Shown: positions 11,907 to 22,892 of the stretch, in pieces
How the letters are laid out: each line of letters starts with the position of its first letter
Numbering within the stretch: the first letter of the stretch is position 1
Origin: Sipunculus nudus
Taxonomy: Eukaryota; Annelida; Sipuncula; Golfingiida; Sipunculidae
Assembly (NCBI GenBank): GCA_026874595.1
Contig: CM049313.1
Span: 31,368,008-31,432,007, forward strand
Direction of reading: 5' to 3'
Length of the DNA stretch: 64,000 nt
Position numbers and translations under genes: made by a program
The notes under the pieces: model-generated
Databases searched by the model: none
What the model saw: the letters and a program-made list of their open reading frames with translations, nothing else
What the model was told of the DNA's origin: nothing

Positions 11907-13367
11907 ATACTGTGGTTGGGTTTAAAATTTTCGGGGCTCAATTTTTGCACTCAGGCAATTTTTCATAATTTCACAGGGTTTAATTTTCGCGATGGGGCTT
12001 ATAGTAATATTTTGATATAAACGACAAAATAGTTATCAATTCTCTATTACACAAAGTTATTAGTCCTGCTTATTGCCTCATTAACCATGATCACGGCCCA
12101 TGACTGTTTTTGGTAAGCTTATTAACGGTGGTTGCCCGGCTCAGGTCAGAGTTAAATACCAGAAGGCCCTCAACATAGTTCACCTGTCAGTGCAGGTGTG
12201 ATTAATAAAAATGCTTTGGTCAAGAAACCGTGTTAGTCATCACAGGAAAACTGGCTCCGTCTTGTTTAAACAAGCTCCCTATGTTAAGGGTTTTTTACTT
12301 GTCATTGGTATTAGGGCCCTGCGCGTGGCGGGTTTTGACCCCCGCATAGGAATCTTTGCGGGGCGGGCGGGCTACATCTAAGAAAGTGCGGGGCCGGGGG
12401 GGGGGGGGGCGAAATGATGTCTGTGTGGGGTGGGGCGGGCTGCGGGTTGATGAGCTGGTCATAACTTTGTATAAACTTTGATCTGTAACCCCGTACTTGT
12501 GTCAGGTCTCACATATTACATAATATGGCTGGGTGTGAAGCAAGGGCTTGATTACCTTTGATCTTGTAATAGACCGTGTGTGGCTACAGCTGGCTTTGTA
12601 GATGACTCAATTGACCTGGAACTGCACAAAGCATAAGGTAGACTCCTTATCTAATTGTAACTCCATGTGCTGTCTAATTGTAAATGACACTGGCCATTGG
12701 GTACAAATTGATGCTCATGTTTTGGTCAAATTACAACAACCTTCACTGCCGGGACCTGGCGATGCCCCTTCAAAGGGGCACTGGTTTCATAGCTTGGCCA
12801 TTACATATCAATATAAATAGGGCCCTACACATTACCTTGATCATATCAAGTTCGGATTACGTTAATTAAACATTGTTCCATGGATATTACAAGTTGGTTA
12901 CGGGAGGGCCATCCCTGAAGCGGCCGCGCACGGAAGGTCTGCCTGATCCCTGCGAGTGTGAATGTGAAGAAATAGCAGAGTTGTTCCAAATAGTGAATGA
13001 TCAGATCGACCGACAGCCGACAAAGCGTTACAAGTGGGGAGAATACAAGCAGCTCAACGAAGACAAACGGCTTGCTATCGCGAAGTCTGTCCCAAACATT
13101 TTAGTTGCATGATAATAAATAATAAATAAATACATTTAATTTAAAGCTAGATCGTGGTCACGTCGCATGCTGTGATCTACATGATCGTCATTTGGATTAT
13201 ATTTATTTTCCACTATTGCCCACGATCGCCATCTGGTGATGACTACAGAAATTATTTTCCCATGACAGCAAGGGTTTAAATCTGCAAGGTTTTAATTTCA
13301 CGGTATTGCCCTGACCGCGAATATAGCGAATTTTAAACCACCGAGAATATTAAGCCAATCACAGTAT
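11907..13367 (+). mobile_element. Inverted-repeat DNA element (~1.46 kb) with long decayed arms
   Basis: The left end ATACTGTGGTTGGGTTTAAA mirrors the right end, whose reverse complement begins ATACTGTGATTGGCTTAATA. The arms stay recognisably complementary for about 100 bp (TTAATTTTCGCGATGGGG against the GGTTTTAATTTCACGG region). No clean target duplication was found, so the superfamily is open. The interior has a G-rich patch (12311..12440, including a run of G) and a 79-codon frame near its right side. It lies between an older array and the 13878 hAT-like element. Confidence 0.62.
12873..13112 (+). pseudogene. Possible transposon-derived reading frame fragment, 79 codons
   Basis: The frame encodes a charged, fairly balanced peptide (PCECECEEIAELFQIVNDQ, then WGEYKQLNEDKRLAIAKS) and ends TAGTTGCATGA before an AATAAATAAATAAA stretch. 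The composition looks more protein-like than neighbouring frames. The segment YKQLNEDKRLAIAKS resembles the start of helix-turn-helix DNA-binding regions of some transposases, but I cannot name a family. It lies inside the 11907..13367 element, so a remnant of that element's own gene is the simplest reading. Chance coding remains possible. Confidence 0.28.
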
Positions 13368-13869
13368 TATATTAATCTTCATTCTTCCTGGGATTATTCA
13401 GTTATTGTGTCTGTGAGTCAACAGTGAAAGTTGATTTGAAATCATGGCGGGACATTTTAATTCTCCGGGTAGCACTGCTGTGTGTCTGCAGGTGATATAG
13501 TCGTAGTATTGATAGGCATCCAGAGCAAGCTGCTCAGGGTAAACATGGGGTAGTATATGTCACATTGTGCTGGATTATATGTTAATTTAAGCAGGTTTAA
13601 TACAAACATTATATAGTGTTTCATAGCTGCAGAGTGGTCTTTCTTATTCTTTTCTCACATGATTAACTCAGGAACAGTATCAGTGTTAGAACGGGTCATT
13701 ACTGTCAAGTTTATATGATTGTTAATGTTAAGCAAATGGACCACAAGATAGTTGTGGGCTAATCACAATATAAATGTATCAAAGATCCATCTTTTTAAAT
13801 GAGTGTTGTATACAGATATAGGTTGATGTAGTTACCTTGTGATTGTAAAAATAAGAGGAACTCTAAGAT
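13368..13869. other. Unassigned sequence between two elements
   Basis: No gene or repeat boundary is supported. The last base (13870 with the next seven) starts the 8-bp target duplication of the following element. Confidence 0.45.
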
Positions 13870-14709
13870 TCACTTACCAGTGTTCAGTAGTCGAGTCACC
13901 AACCTCCGAGGCCAAGGCTGAGTCCGAGTCACCACCGTGCGAGGCCAAGGCCGAGGCCGAGTCACCGCCATCCGAGGCCAAGACCGAGTCTGAGTCACCA
14001 ATGTCCAAGGCCAAGGCCGAGGCCGAGGCCGCGTCAACGCGATCTACCAGTTAAACTACCTATATTTAAAAAGGCAAATATTTCATTCATAAAAGTACCA
14101 TATATATGCCTATATAGCGTATATATGCCTAGATAAAGCGGTTAAAACTTTTTTGTGGTTCATCTGGTCCATTCCGAGAAATGCTGCACATATTTTCAGG
14201 CCTATCCTTCCTGCCAGCAATGTATTTACCCCGACGATAGTTTTCATAACGTTAAACATCGCCCTAATGCACATTTTGGGCCACAATAGTCTGTATATAA
14301 GTATATGTTTTTTAGTGATGGTCTTATAAGTCGTGATGTGTCCCGGATCCATAAGTTACAAAGTATACAAAACTGTACAAAGTTATGCTGATAAAACGTA
14401 GTTTGACCCAGAAGGGTAGTATCGTTTGTCCAGTTTCCAAAGGATACTCCGTGCCTTGCATGTACACTCCAAAAGCAGCGATGATGCTGTGCTCATGCAT
14501 TCGCTCTGCTCACACACGTAACCCAACCCAGTTCAAGTTTTCTGTCCACACAGTGTTTGCGCCAGCTAACAGGAAAATCACGGGGCACGGTCACAAATAA
14601 GTGACATTTCTGGGGAATTCCCGCTTGGAAAAGATCCCGCTAAAAAAATGATTATTTATTTATGATTAATAACAGTTAATATTATAATAGAACATCTTCG
14701 AGGAGATAA

Positions 14710-14756
14710 TTGTATCCGCCAAAACAGAGTTTTGCGGATACTATGTTTTCAGCTGG

Positions 14757-14793
<37 letters not shown>

Positions 14794-16154
14794 GTAGGTG
14801 TCCGGAGAACTCCTCCGTAACCGCTGGGCGGAATTTTCCGAAACCCGGGATTATGTTCGGGTCACATGTGAACTGCTGCGCCCCGATTTTGTTTTGACCT
14901 CTGACCTTTCCTCTGCGCTCTGCGTCCGTTTGTGCGTCTGTTTCCACACATAAACCCACATATCTCGGGAACCGTTTGACCGATCAGGAAAATTTTTTTG
15001 CACAAATGTAGCCCTCGGAGAGCTTTATAACATACACCAAAAATGGTGGCGCCACCTGCAACCATGTTTGCACAGTGTCCATCTGTTCGTCTGCCTTGGG
15101 TTAAAATCACTCATATCTCTGCAGTGACTTGACTAATTCACCTGAAATTCGGCATGCGCAAACATCCTGGATAGCTTTTCTGATTTTATGACAGGTGGCG
15201 CCACCTACATTCACGTTTACGCTGCAGACATCCAAGCTCATATCTCGGGAACCGTTTGACCGATCAGGAAAATTCTTTTGCACAAATGTAGCCCTTGGAG
15301 AGCTTTATAACATACACCAAAAATGGTGCCGCTACCTGCAACCATGTTTGTACAGTGTCCATCTGTTTGTCTGCCTTGGGTTAAAATCACTCATATCTCT
15401 GCAGTGACTTGACTAATTCCCCTGAAATTTGGCATGCGTATACATCCTGGATAGCTTTTCTGATTTTATGACAGGTGGCGCCACCTACATTCATGTTTAC
15501 GCTGCAGACATCCAAGCTCATATCTCAGGAACCGTTTGATTGATCAGGAAAATTTTTTTGCACAAATGTAGCCCTTGGAGAGCTTTATAACATACACAAA
15601 AAATGGTGGCGCCACCTGCAACCATGTTTGCACAGTGTCCAGCTGTTCGTCTGCCTTGGGTTAAAATCACTCATAACTCTGCAGTGGTTTGACTTATTCA
15701 CCTGAAATTCTGCATGCTTATACATCCTGGATAGCTTTTCTGATTTTATGACAGGTGGCGCCACCTACAATCAAGTTTACGCTGCAGACATCCAAGCTCA
15801 TATCTAGGGAACTGTTTGACCAATTGGGCCAAAATTTTGCATGTGTATAGTTCTCACAAAGCTCTTTATCATACGCTTAACTGGTGGCGCCACCTGCAAC
15901 CCTTTTTTGCACAGCGTCCATCTGTTTGTCTGCCAAGGGCAAAAATCACTCATATACAATATAGTGGTTTGACTTATCTGCCTTAAATTTTGCATATGTA
16001 TACAACTTGGACGGCTTTCTGGATTTTTTGGTAGGTAGCGCAACCTACATACACAATTTGGCTGCAGACATCCATGCTGATATGCAACACTTCACCCGTT
16101 CCACTCTGATTTAGGCGGATACAAGTAGTTGCTTGTCGACTACCCGTATTCTAG
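14710..16154 (+). mobile_element. Helentron-like non-autonomous element (family A) with 280-bp tandem core, copy 1
   Basis: The 5' end carries TTGTATCCGCC (14710..14720). Its inverse GGCGGATACAA lies subterminally at 16114..16124 and is followed by a hairpin with a 7-bp stem, GTAGTTG-CTTGT-CGACTAC (16125..16143), a short spacer and CTAG (16151..16154), then T. This asymmetric inverted repeat plus 3' hairpin is the architecture described for Helentron/Helitron2-type elements and their non-autonomous relatives; assignment is by structure only. The core holds 280-bp direct repeats (landmarks 15045, 15325, 15605, 15883), each made of two related ~140-bp halves joined at versions of the palindrome AGGTGGCGCCACCT. 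A (CCG)n run occupies 14758..14793. The element is nested in the hAT-like element 13878..18512. Confidence 0.75.
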
Positions 16155-17639
16155 TTAACAAATGCAAATGTTCATGATAAAGGTTTGTTTTGGTGAAAAA
16201 CAAATACATTCCAAAATTCCGCATACTTCCGATAGTTCCGATACTGTAGATTGAAACGTCTTTTTTCTTTTTGCTTGCATGACAAAGGCTACTGTCTATT
16301 GATGGACATTATAATCACCGCTAATTTATGGGGCAATTCTGAGCAAAAACAGAAAAAAAGGCTTGAAAATATAAAGGCCAGTCGGCCATGTGTCACGCTG
16401 GTTTCACAGGTCCGCCAGAAAAATACAGGCCCGTATATTTTTAAATTAAAAAAAAAATAGTTAAAAGATTAAATATAATTAACTACATATGTACTCTTTG
16501 TATATCGTTCACTGCCTCGATGGTATTAATTTTTTTATTTGGTTTTGATTTAAAAACATGAGCACCGAATACGTGCACAGTGCGCCCATTTTCTGTCTTG
16601 TGACCTCTTTAATATGCGTGAAATTTGCTGAAAATTAAATTCAGGTGAGAAACTGCATAGATTAAGATTTGTACTGACCCTGTTACTCACCAATAATATA
16701 TTTACATCACCATGCATGGTGCCACCAAAGTCTGCTGACCTGCTAATCTCACTGATTATTGATGGATTTTGTTGGAAATCTATAGGTGAGATATCATATT
16801 GAATAATATTTTTTTTTAGTTTTATCAAAATTGATCGTATTCCACGTAAGTTATCGCGGCGACACCACAAAGCAGCCTAGTGACCTCTGACCTTATTAAA
16901 TATGCGTGGATTTTGCCCAGAATGGAACTCTGGCGAGATAATATTACTCTCACGGACATTTAGACTGATATCTCGATCTATTTTTCCAGTCTGTTGTCAA
17001 TTTCTTTATTTTGGAAAATCCACTTAACTATATAGTCAGCCGGGCAAAATAACGTACCAGCATATTAACTAGAAATATAATTAAATTCAACGACAGGCAC
17101 GGCGCTGCCTAGTGTTGATTATATTTTATTTTTCTTTAATTAGACTAAGCAAATCATGTTGATCTTCTGTATCCTTTCAACGTATCCACATAAAACGCCA
17201 CACGGCTGGGAAATATCTTTCTTTTTTAATTTAAATCAAATGAAACTTCCAGGTTTAAACGCTATTAATCAAATGAAATAAACTGACGTAAACAATGGCA
17301 GTTAAAACGAAACACTACAAAAAGTATACCTTATACGCAGTTGCTTAAATTAATCAAAATAGTTATGGATGGTATAAGGACGATTCGCTAAAAACCGTCT
17401 GCTGCCAAAACCCTGTTATGATCGTTACAGAACCGGAGAAATTGCACTATTCTTGCAATTACAACGACTGATATGTGGTGATCGTGCACCAGACATTGTC
17501 AGTTGCAGGTTCCATTATAGCCTTGTGTCATTTGCTTTATATACTCACGGTGCTGCCAGGATCTTAGCTAGAAAAACAAACACTAAAAAACAACCGAAGG
17601 CGAAGCGATGTCAGTGAACATTTTCCCGCCAAAATTGTC

Positions 17640-17800
17640 ATGAATGAAGTCACATGGGGTGGATTTTAGTACGAACCTCTTATTGGCTCTCTATCTATGA
17701 CACTTCATCTCTCCGCCAATCACAAGAACGTATGCGTGCACTGGCTAGGCATGGATCTATGCAAATCAACTGCATGTTAGTCAACGTGCCATATATGGTT
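17640..17800. promoter_or_regulatory. CCAAT/octamer-bearing promoter-like patch
   Basis: Within about 100 bp there are ATTGGCT (an inverted CCAAT), CCAATCACAAG and an ATGCAAAT octamer (about 17759..17766), embedded in less AT-rich sequence. These are real matches to common promoter motifs, but short motifs arise by chance. If functional, this could be the internal promoter of the hAT-like element in which it sits. No downstream gene is visible. Confidence 0.2.
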
Positions 17801-18520
17801 TAATTGCCAACATGGCCGGTTGACATTACGAATGTTGAGAGAACTCATTTAATGCAAAAACGATGAACTTGCGCTGTATTTGAAATCCAACGAGAATGGT
17901 TTCTTATTGCTCAATGTGTCCTTTTACACGATTCCTCCTATTTTTTTTATAACGTTTGTGCATGTTAATAAGTCAGTTCATGGAGCTTTTTCACTCTTGC
18001 AAGTGTTGAAACTTTGGGAGCGGTTTACCAGCAATTTTTCCCCCTCTCACTGGTGTACGAGAGTGTACCGATCGTTCCTTGTATGTAAGCACAATCAGAC
18101 TAATTTAAAAGTCTCAAATTAAATGATCCGCTACGTCGGGTAATACTTGTCAAAGGCTTTCATTATGGAAATTAAGAATATCTACATGGAGACTGAGGGA
18201 GATTAAAAATAGAGGGGCTATTAGTCTAGCACCTGAAGGCAGATTTTTACGGGCCAAACAAGCTTGCACCTTCACATTCACGGGAGTGAGCCAAACAATA
18301 CGGGTGATTGGCCTGCAGGCCCCCTAAAATTCTAATCCTGTTCACAAATGCAAGCTGAGTACATTTAAAAAAGGTCAAACGTGCGCGGCACGAGCCGGCC
18401 TCGGACCCGTCTGTCCCGAGTCACCGAGGCTGGAGGGCTCGAGGCCGAGTCCGAGTCATGGCCTTCCAAGGCCAAGACCGGGCCGGTCTTGGCCTCGAGA
18501 CCTCCAACACTGTCACTTAC

Positions 18521-19029
18521 ATACATAAAAGTAATTACCACTCTCCTAGTATCCTACATATAAAAACTAATGAAAATCACATTATTCAAGCTACTAATCC
18601 AAAACAAAGAACATCATGATTACATCCTTGTCAAATGATGAAACAAAGGTCTAAAAGGTTAAATTACCAAAACTCTTATTCATGAAATGAATCTTTATGA
18701 AATATAATAAGATTAAAAATAAAAATATTATAAGATTAAAAAGAGTGAGCATCTGTTTATTATGATCACAAATTTCTGTGTTGTCTAAAGACTAATGTGA
18801 TTTGTTTTATTTATTAACTGTTCATACTGGCACAGGTTGCTTTTTGGTCAATCATGCTTCATATGAATGACCTTAAGCTGTAGATACCTCTTGTCCTTTT
18901 CATGTGATCATTTTGTAACTTGTGATTAGTCACTCATGGAGCCTTTTGCAATAAAGTGGCTTAAAGACCTGTTAGTGACTTAAGCCCTCCAGATTGTGTG
19001 AATCATTTAAACGTCCAAGGAAGTGTTTG
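18521..19029. other. Unassigned sequence, no gene
   Basis: An AT-rich start gives way to single diverged matches to the following 57-bp array. No supported gene. Confidence 0.45.
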
Positions 19030-19423
19030 AACCTTAAGTGCTTTGTTGAATGCACTAGGCATGTCTCGGCCCCAGGAAGTCTTCATTCTTCCAGGGTGGT
19101 ACTTTGTTGAGTGTATCAGGGATGACACAGTCCAGGGAAATCTTCAGTCCTTATGTGCTTCTTGAGTGCATGAAACATAACACAGCCCGACGAAGTTTTA
19201 ATTCCTCAAGTGCTTTGTTGAGTGCATGAGGCATAGTCCTCCTGTGCTTTGTTCAGTGCATGAGGAATGACACAGCCAAAGGAAGTCCTCATCCCTCAAG
19301 TGCTTTGTTGCGTGTATGAGGCTTGACACAACCCAAGGAAGTCTTCAGTTCCCCAAAGCTTTGATAAGTGCATGAGGCATATTCCTCCAGTGCTTTGTTG
19401 CGTCCATGAGAAATGACTCAAAC

Positions 19424-19518
19424 TAGTGGTGGGAGTTGGTTCCTTTTTCATAATCAATCATCGGTTTGAGCAAACCGATTGATGATCGATTATCAATCGG
19501 TTCAGACAAATATGCAAT
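19424..19518 (-). mobile_element. Fragment of TAGTGGTGGG hAT end, copied with its flank
   Basis: The text starts TAGTGGTGGGAGTTGGTTCC and follows the end of the element at 20808 for about 95 bp before running into array sequence. The bases to its left (GCGTCCATGAGAAATGACTCAAAC) match the left flank of the 20808 insertion. It is therefore best explained as part of a duplication that included flank and element end, not as a separate insertion. The other end of the element is absent. Confidence 0.75.
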
Positions 19519-20807
19519 TTTCATTGAATGCATTGGACATTACACAACCCAAGGGAGTCTTATTTCCTCTAGTGGTTTGTTGAATGCATGAGGCATAACA
19601 GAACCCAAGGAAGTCTTCAGTCCTCCTGTGGTTCATTGAATGCATGGGACATGACACAACCCATGGTAGTCTTTATTCTTTCAGTGCTTTATTGAGTGTC
19701 TCCAGTCCCCCAGTGCCTTGTTAAGTGTATGAGGCATGACACAACCCAAGGAAGTCTTCATTCCTCAGTGTTTTGTTGAGTGCATGAGACATGACACAAC
19801 CCAAAGGAGGTCTTCATTCCTCCAGTGCTTTGTTGAGTTTATGAGGTGTGACACAACCCCAGGAGGTCCTCCCACCAATGCTTTGCTTAGTGCATGAGGC
19901 ATGACACATACCAAAGGAAGTCTTTATTCCTCCTGTGATTCATTGAATGCATTGGACATTAGGAAACCCAAGGGAGTCCTATTTCCTCTAGTGGTTTGTT
20001 GAATGCATGAGGCATAACAGAACCCAAGGAAGTCTTCAGTCCTCCTGTGGTTCATTGAATGCATGGGACATGACACAACCAATGGAAGTCTTCATTCTTT
20101 CAGTGCTTTGTTGAGTGTATGAGGCATGACACAATCCAAGGAAGTCTTCATTCCTCCACTGCTTTGTAGAGTGTATGAGGCGTGACACAACCAAAGGAAG
20201 TCTCATTCCTCAAGTTCTTTTGGGATTGAGTGCATAAGACATGACACAATCCAAGGAAGTCTTCAATGCTGCTTTATTCAGTGCCTCATTCATTCTTCCT
20301 GTCCTTCATTGACTGCATGAGACATGACACAACACATGGTGTCTCCATTCCTTCAGAGATTCAGTGTGTGAGACATGACACAGCCTAAGGAAGTCTCCAT
20401 TTCCCAGTGCCCAGTTGAATGTATGAGACATGACACAGCCAAGGAAGTCTTCATTTTTTCTGGCATTTGTTGAGTGCATGAGGCATGACATATCCCAAGG
20501 AAGTCTTCAGTCCTCCTGTGGTTCATTGAATGCATGGGACATGTCACAGCCCAAGCAAGTCTTCATTCCTTCAGTGCTTCATTTGTTGCATCAGGCATGT
20601 CAAAGACCAAGGAAGTCTTCATTTCTCCTGTGCTTCATTGACTGCATGAGATGACATAACCCAAGGAAGCCTTTATTCCTCCAGTGCTTTATTGAGTTAA
20701 TGAGGCTTGACACAACCCAAGGAAGTCTTCATTCCTCATGTGCTTTGGTGAGTGCATGATGCATATTTCTCCAGTGCTTTGTCGCGTCCATGAGAAATGA
20801 CACAACC

Positions 20808-21711
20808 TAGTGGTGGGAGTTGGTTCCTTTTTCATAATCAGTCATCAGTATTAGCAAACCGATTGATGATCGATTATTAATTGGTTCAGACAAATATATG
20901 CAGTCATTAAAGAAATATGCAATTATCTGTGAAACTGTACCTGTGTTTCCCCGGCAGGTATTCTCCTCTTGCGCATGAGTGTAAGATCCTTCCACGTATA
21001 AAAACACAATCAGACTAATTTAAGGATCAAATTTAACGATTTGCAATGTCGGGTAATATCTTTCATTATGGGAATTATGAGCATCTAAGAATGTTAAGCC
21101 TATAGAGGGGTTGTTTTTCTAACACATGAAGACAGATTTTACGGGCCCAGGTGCGCTTGGGGCAGATCATACCCAAACAAAATTTCAGACTAGTCCAAAA
21201 AAAGTCCGAAATCCAAATACTCGACCGGCCGGGTTAGTCCCAACAAAGAACATTTTAAGAACGGCCTAAACAGCGGCACCTTGTATTGGTTGAATAGATT
21301 ATTTCTAAGAGAATCTTGCAAAATTGGCATAGACCTGGAGAATTTATTGAGTATTTTAACACCATCCAGCCCATATTTTGAAATGTACATCTTGTTAGAA
21401 AACTCTCCGCTAATTCTGCAGCTCCCTCCGAGTTAACAGATAATAAGTTTAATAAGTCCTCTGTTCTCGCATCTACCGTGTCATACTCAGTAACATACTG
21501 AAGTTATTTGGGAACACAGACTCATTATATGAAGCGCGGAATGTGGTAAAAAAAAAAGGGAGAATATTTTTTGCCTATAACATAAAGGCATTCTGGAAAG
21601 AAAACAATCAATATTATGATGTAATCAATAGTTGCCTTTGGTAATTAAGTGCTTGAAAGTGGCAGCAAACTGACTGACTTTCGATAAAACTCAATGATCG
21701 GCCCACCACTA
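20808..21711 (-). mobile_element. Miniature hAT-like element, TAGTGGTGGG family, intact ends
   Basis: The ends are TAGTGGTGGG and CCCACCACTA, and the 8-bp flanks are identical: ACACAACC at 20800..20807 and 21712..21719. The element is 904 bp, opposite in orientation to 5674..6328 and 24498..25350. Close to its left end is an imperfect palindrome with CCGATTGATGATCGATTATTAAT. Interior sequence near 20990..21170 is shared with the large hAT-like element at about 18040..18290. A 66-codon minus-strand frame (21190..21390) aligns by position with 5899..6096 but not in frame along its length, so it looks like a decayed coding remnant. It inserted into a unit of the 57-bp array. Confidence 0.92.
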
Positions 21712-22353
21712 ACACAACCCATGGAAGTTTTCAGTTCTCCTGTGGTTCATTGAATGCATGGGACATGACACAACCCAAGGAAGTCTTCATTCCTTTAGGG
21801 CTTCATTCATTGCATTAGGCATGTCAGAGACCAAGGAAGTCTTCATTCCTCCTGTGCTCTTTTGAGTGCCTGAGGCATGACACAACCCAAGGAAGTCTTC
21901 ATTTCTTCAGTGCTTTGTTAACTGCATGAGGCATGACACAGGTAAAGGAAGTCTTCTTTTCTTCTGTGCTTCATTCTGTGCATCAGGCATGTCAAAGCCC
22001 AGTGAAGTCTTCATTCCTCTTGGCTTCATTGACTGCATTAGGCATGACACAGCCAAAGAAGTCTTTATTCCCCTGTTCTTCATTGACTGCATGACAGCAT
22101 TACATGGCCCAAGGATTCTTCATTCCTCCTTTGCCTCATACAGTGCATGAGACATGACACAGCCCAAGGAAGTCTCCATTTCTCTAGTGCTTAATTGAGT
22201 GTGTGAGACCCGAGAAATCTTCATTCTTCCAGTGCTTTGTAGAGTTTATGAGGCATGACATGGCCCAGGAAAGTCCAAGCACTATTTGAGAAGTGCCAAT
22301 ACACTCTGTTTTAAAAGAGTCACTATGCACTTGCCAGAAATTAGGTCATTGAT

Positions 22354-22390
22354 CAGTGGAGGAATGAAGACTTCCTTGGATTGTGTCATA
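22354..22390 (-). repeat. Single inverted unit of the 57-bp array
   Basis: GTGGAGGAATGAAGACTTCC followed by TTGGATTGTGTCAT is the reverse complement of the array core (ATGACACAATCCAAGGAAG, TCTTCATTCCTCCAC). It lies about 65 bp beyond the array end and is the only inverted unit I noticed. Confidence 0.75.
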
Positions 22391-22399
22391 AAATGTAGG

Positions 22400-22840
22400 T
22401 TTTAGAAGTTATGGACTGGAAAATAATCTACCTTGTCAAGACATCAGGAAATATATGTACCTACTGTATATGTTAACTGTTGATTCTGGAGAGGTTATTT
22501 GTTTTAAGGGTACAATTATATTCAGTTTAGATTAATTGTAAACCAGCAGTGAGACAGGCCTGCCAAATCACTTTTTTTTAAGATTTGCTCTTTTTTTAAG
22601 ATTTACTGAAAATTACACCAATTACTCTTTTTCACTCTTTTTTTCAACAGCACTTTTTTTCATTAAAAGAAACCCGATGTTTACTATTTTTATCCAGTCT
22701 TCACAGTCCAGTTAGAACAAGAATAAGGCATTAAGCAATTTTTATGTGTGCAAATGTCCAGTATGTGTCACAACGTGCGGAATGCCCTTTAATATCTTCA
22801 TGCAGGGGTATGTGCACCATATATGGTTCTGACTTTTGAA

Positions 22841-22892
<52 letters not shown>

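Larger units (their letters stand above)
13878..18512 (+). mobile_element. Large non-autonomous hAT-like element with GAGGCC/GAGTC subterminal arrays
   Basis: The left end is CAGTGTTCAGTAGTCGAG and the right end reads, in reverse complement, CAGTGTTGGAGGTCTCGAG. The 8 bp outside both ends are identical: TCACTTAC at 13870..13877 and 18513..18520. CAGTG-type ends with an exact 8-bp duplication indicate hAT. Behind each end is GC-rich iterated sequence built from GAGTCAC, GAGGCC and GAGTCCGAGTC (about 13895..14050 and 18400..18500). A Helentron-like element is nested at 14710..16154. Sequence at about 18040..18290 resembles the inside of the miniature hAT at 20990..21170, linking the two families. 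No intact transposase frame was recognised. The frame at 16550..16870 (minus, 106 codons) has no recognisable domain. Confidence 0.87.
19030..22290 (+). repeat. ~57-bp minisatellite array interrupted by a hAT insertion
   Basis: Direct repeats recur about every 55 to 60 bp. Landmarks in each unit are GTGCATGAGGCATGACACA, CCCAAGGAAGTCTTCATTCC and CAGTGCTTTGTTGAG. Units are diverged and often truncated. Higher-order duplication is visible: a segment near 19530 recurs about 420 bp later near 19950. The array is broken at 20808..21711 by a complete miniature hAT and continues to about 22290. Short frames on both strands (for example 20306..20654, 21907..22150) follow the repeat and are not genes. 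Confidence 0.88.

Noticed and set aside
12312-12827. Possible nested element between two AGGGCCCT motifs.
   Set aside because: AGGGCCCT is itself palindromic, so two occurrences give an inverted pair by chance. The flanking octamers do not match and the arms do not extend.
16550-16870. 106-codon minus-strand frame in the large hAT-like element.
   Set aside because: No recognisable motif, low-complexity stretches, and inside diverged ~270-bp repeats. It could be a transposase remnant, but I cannot support it.
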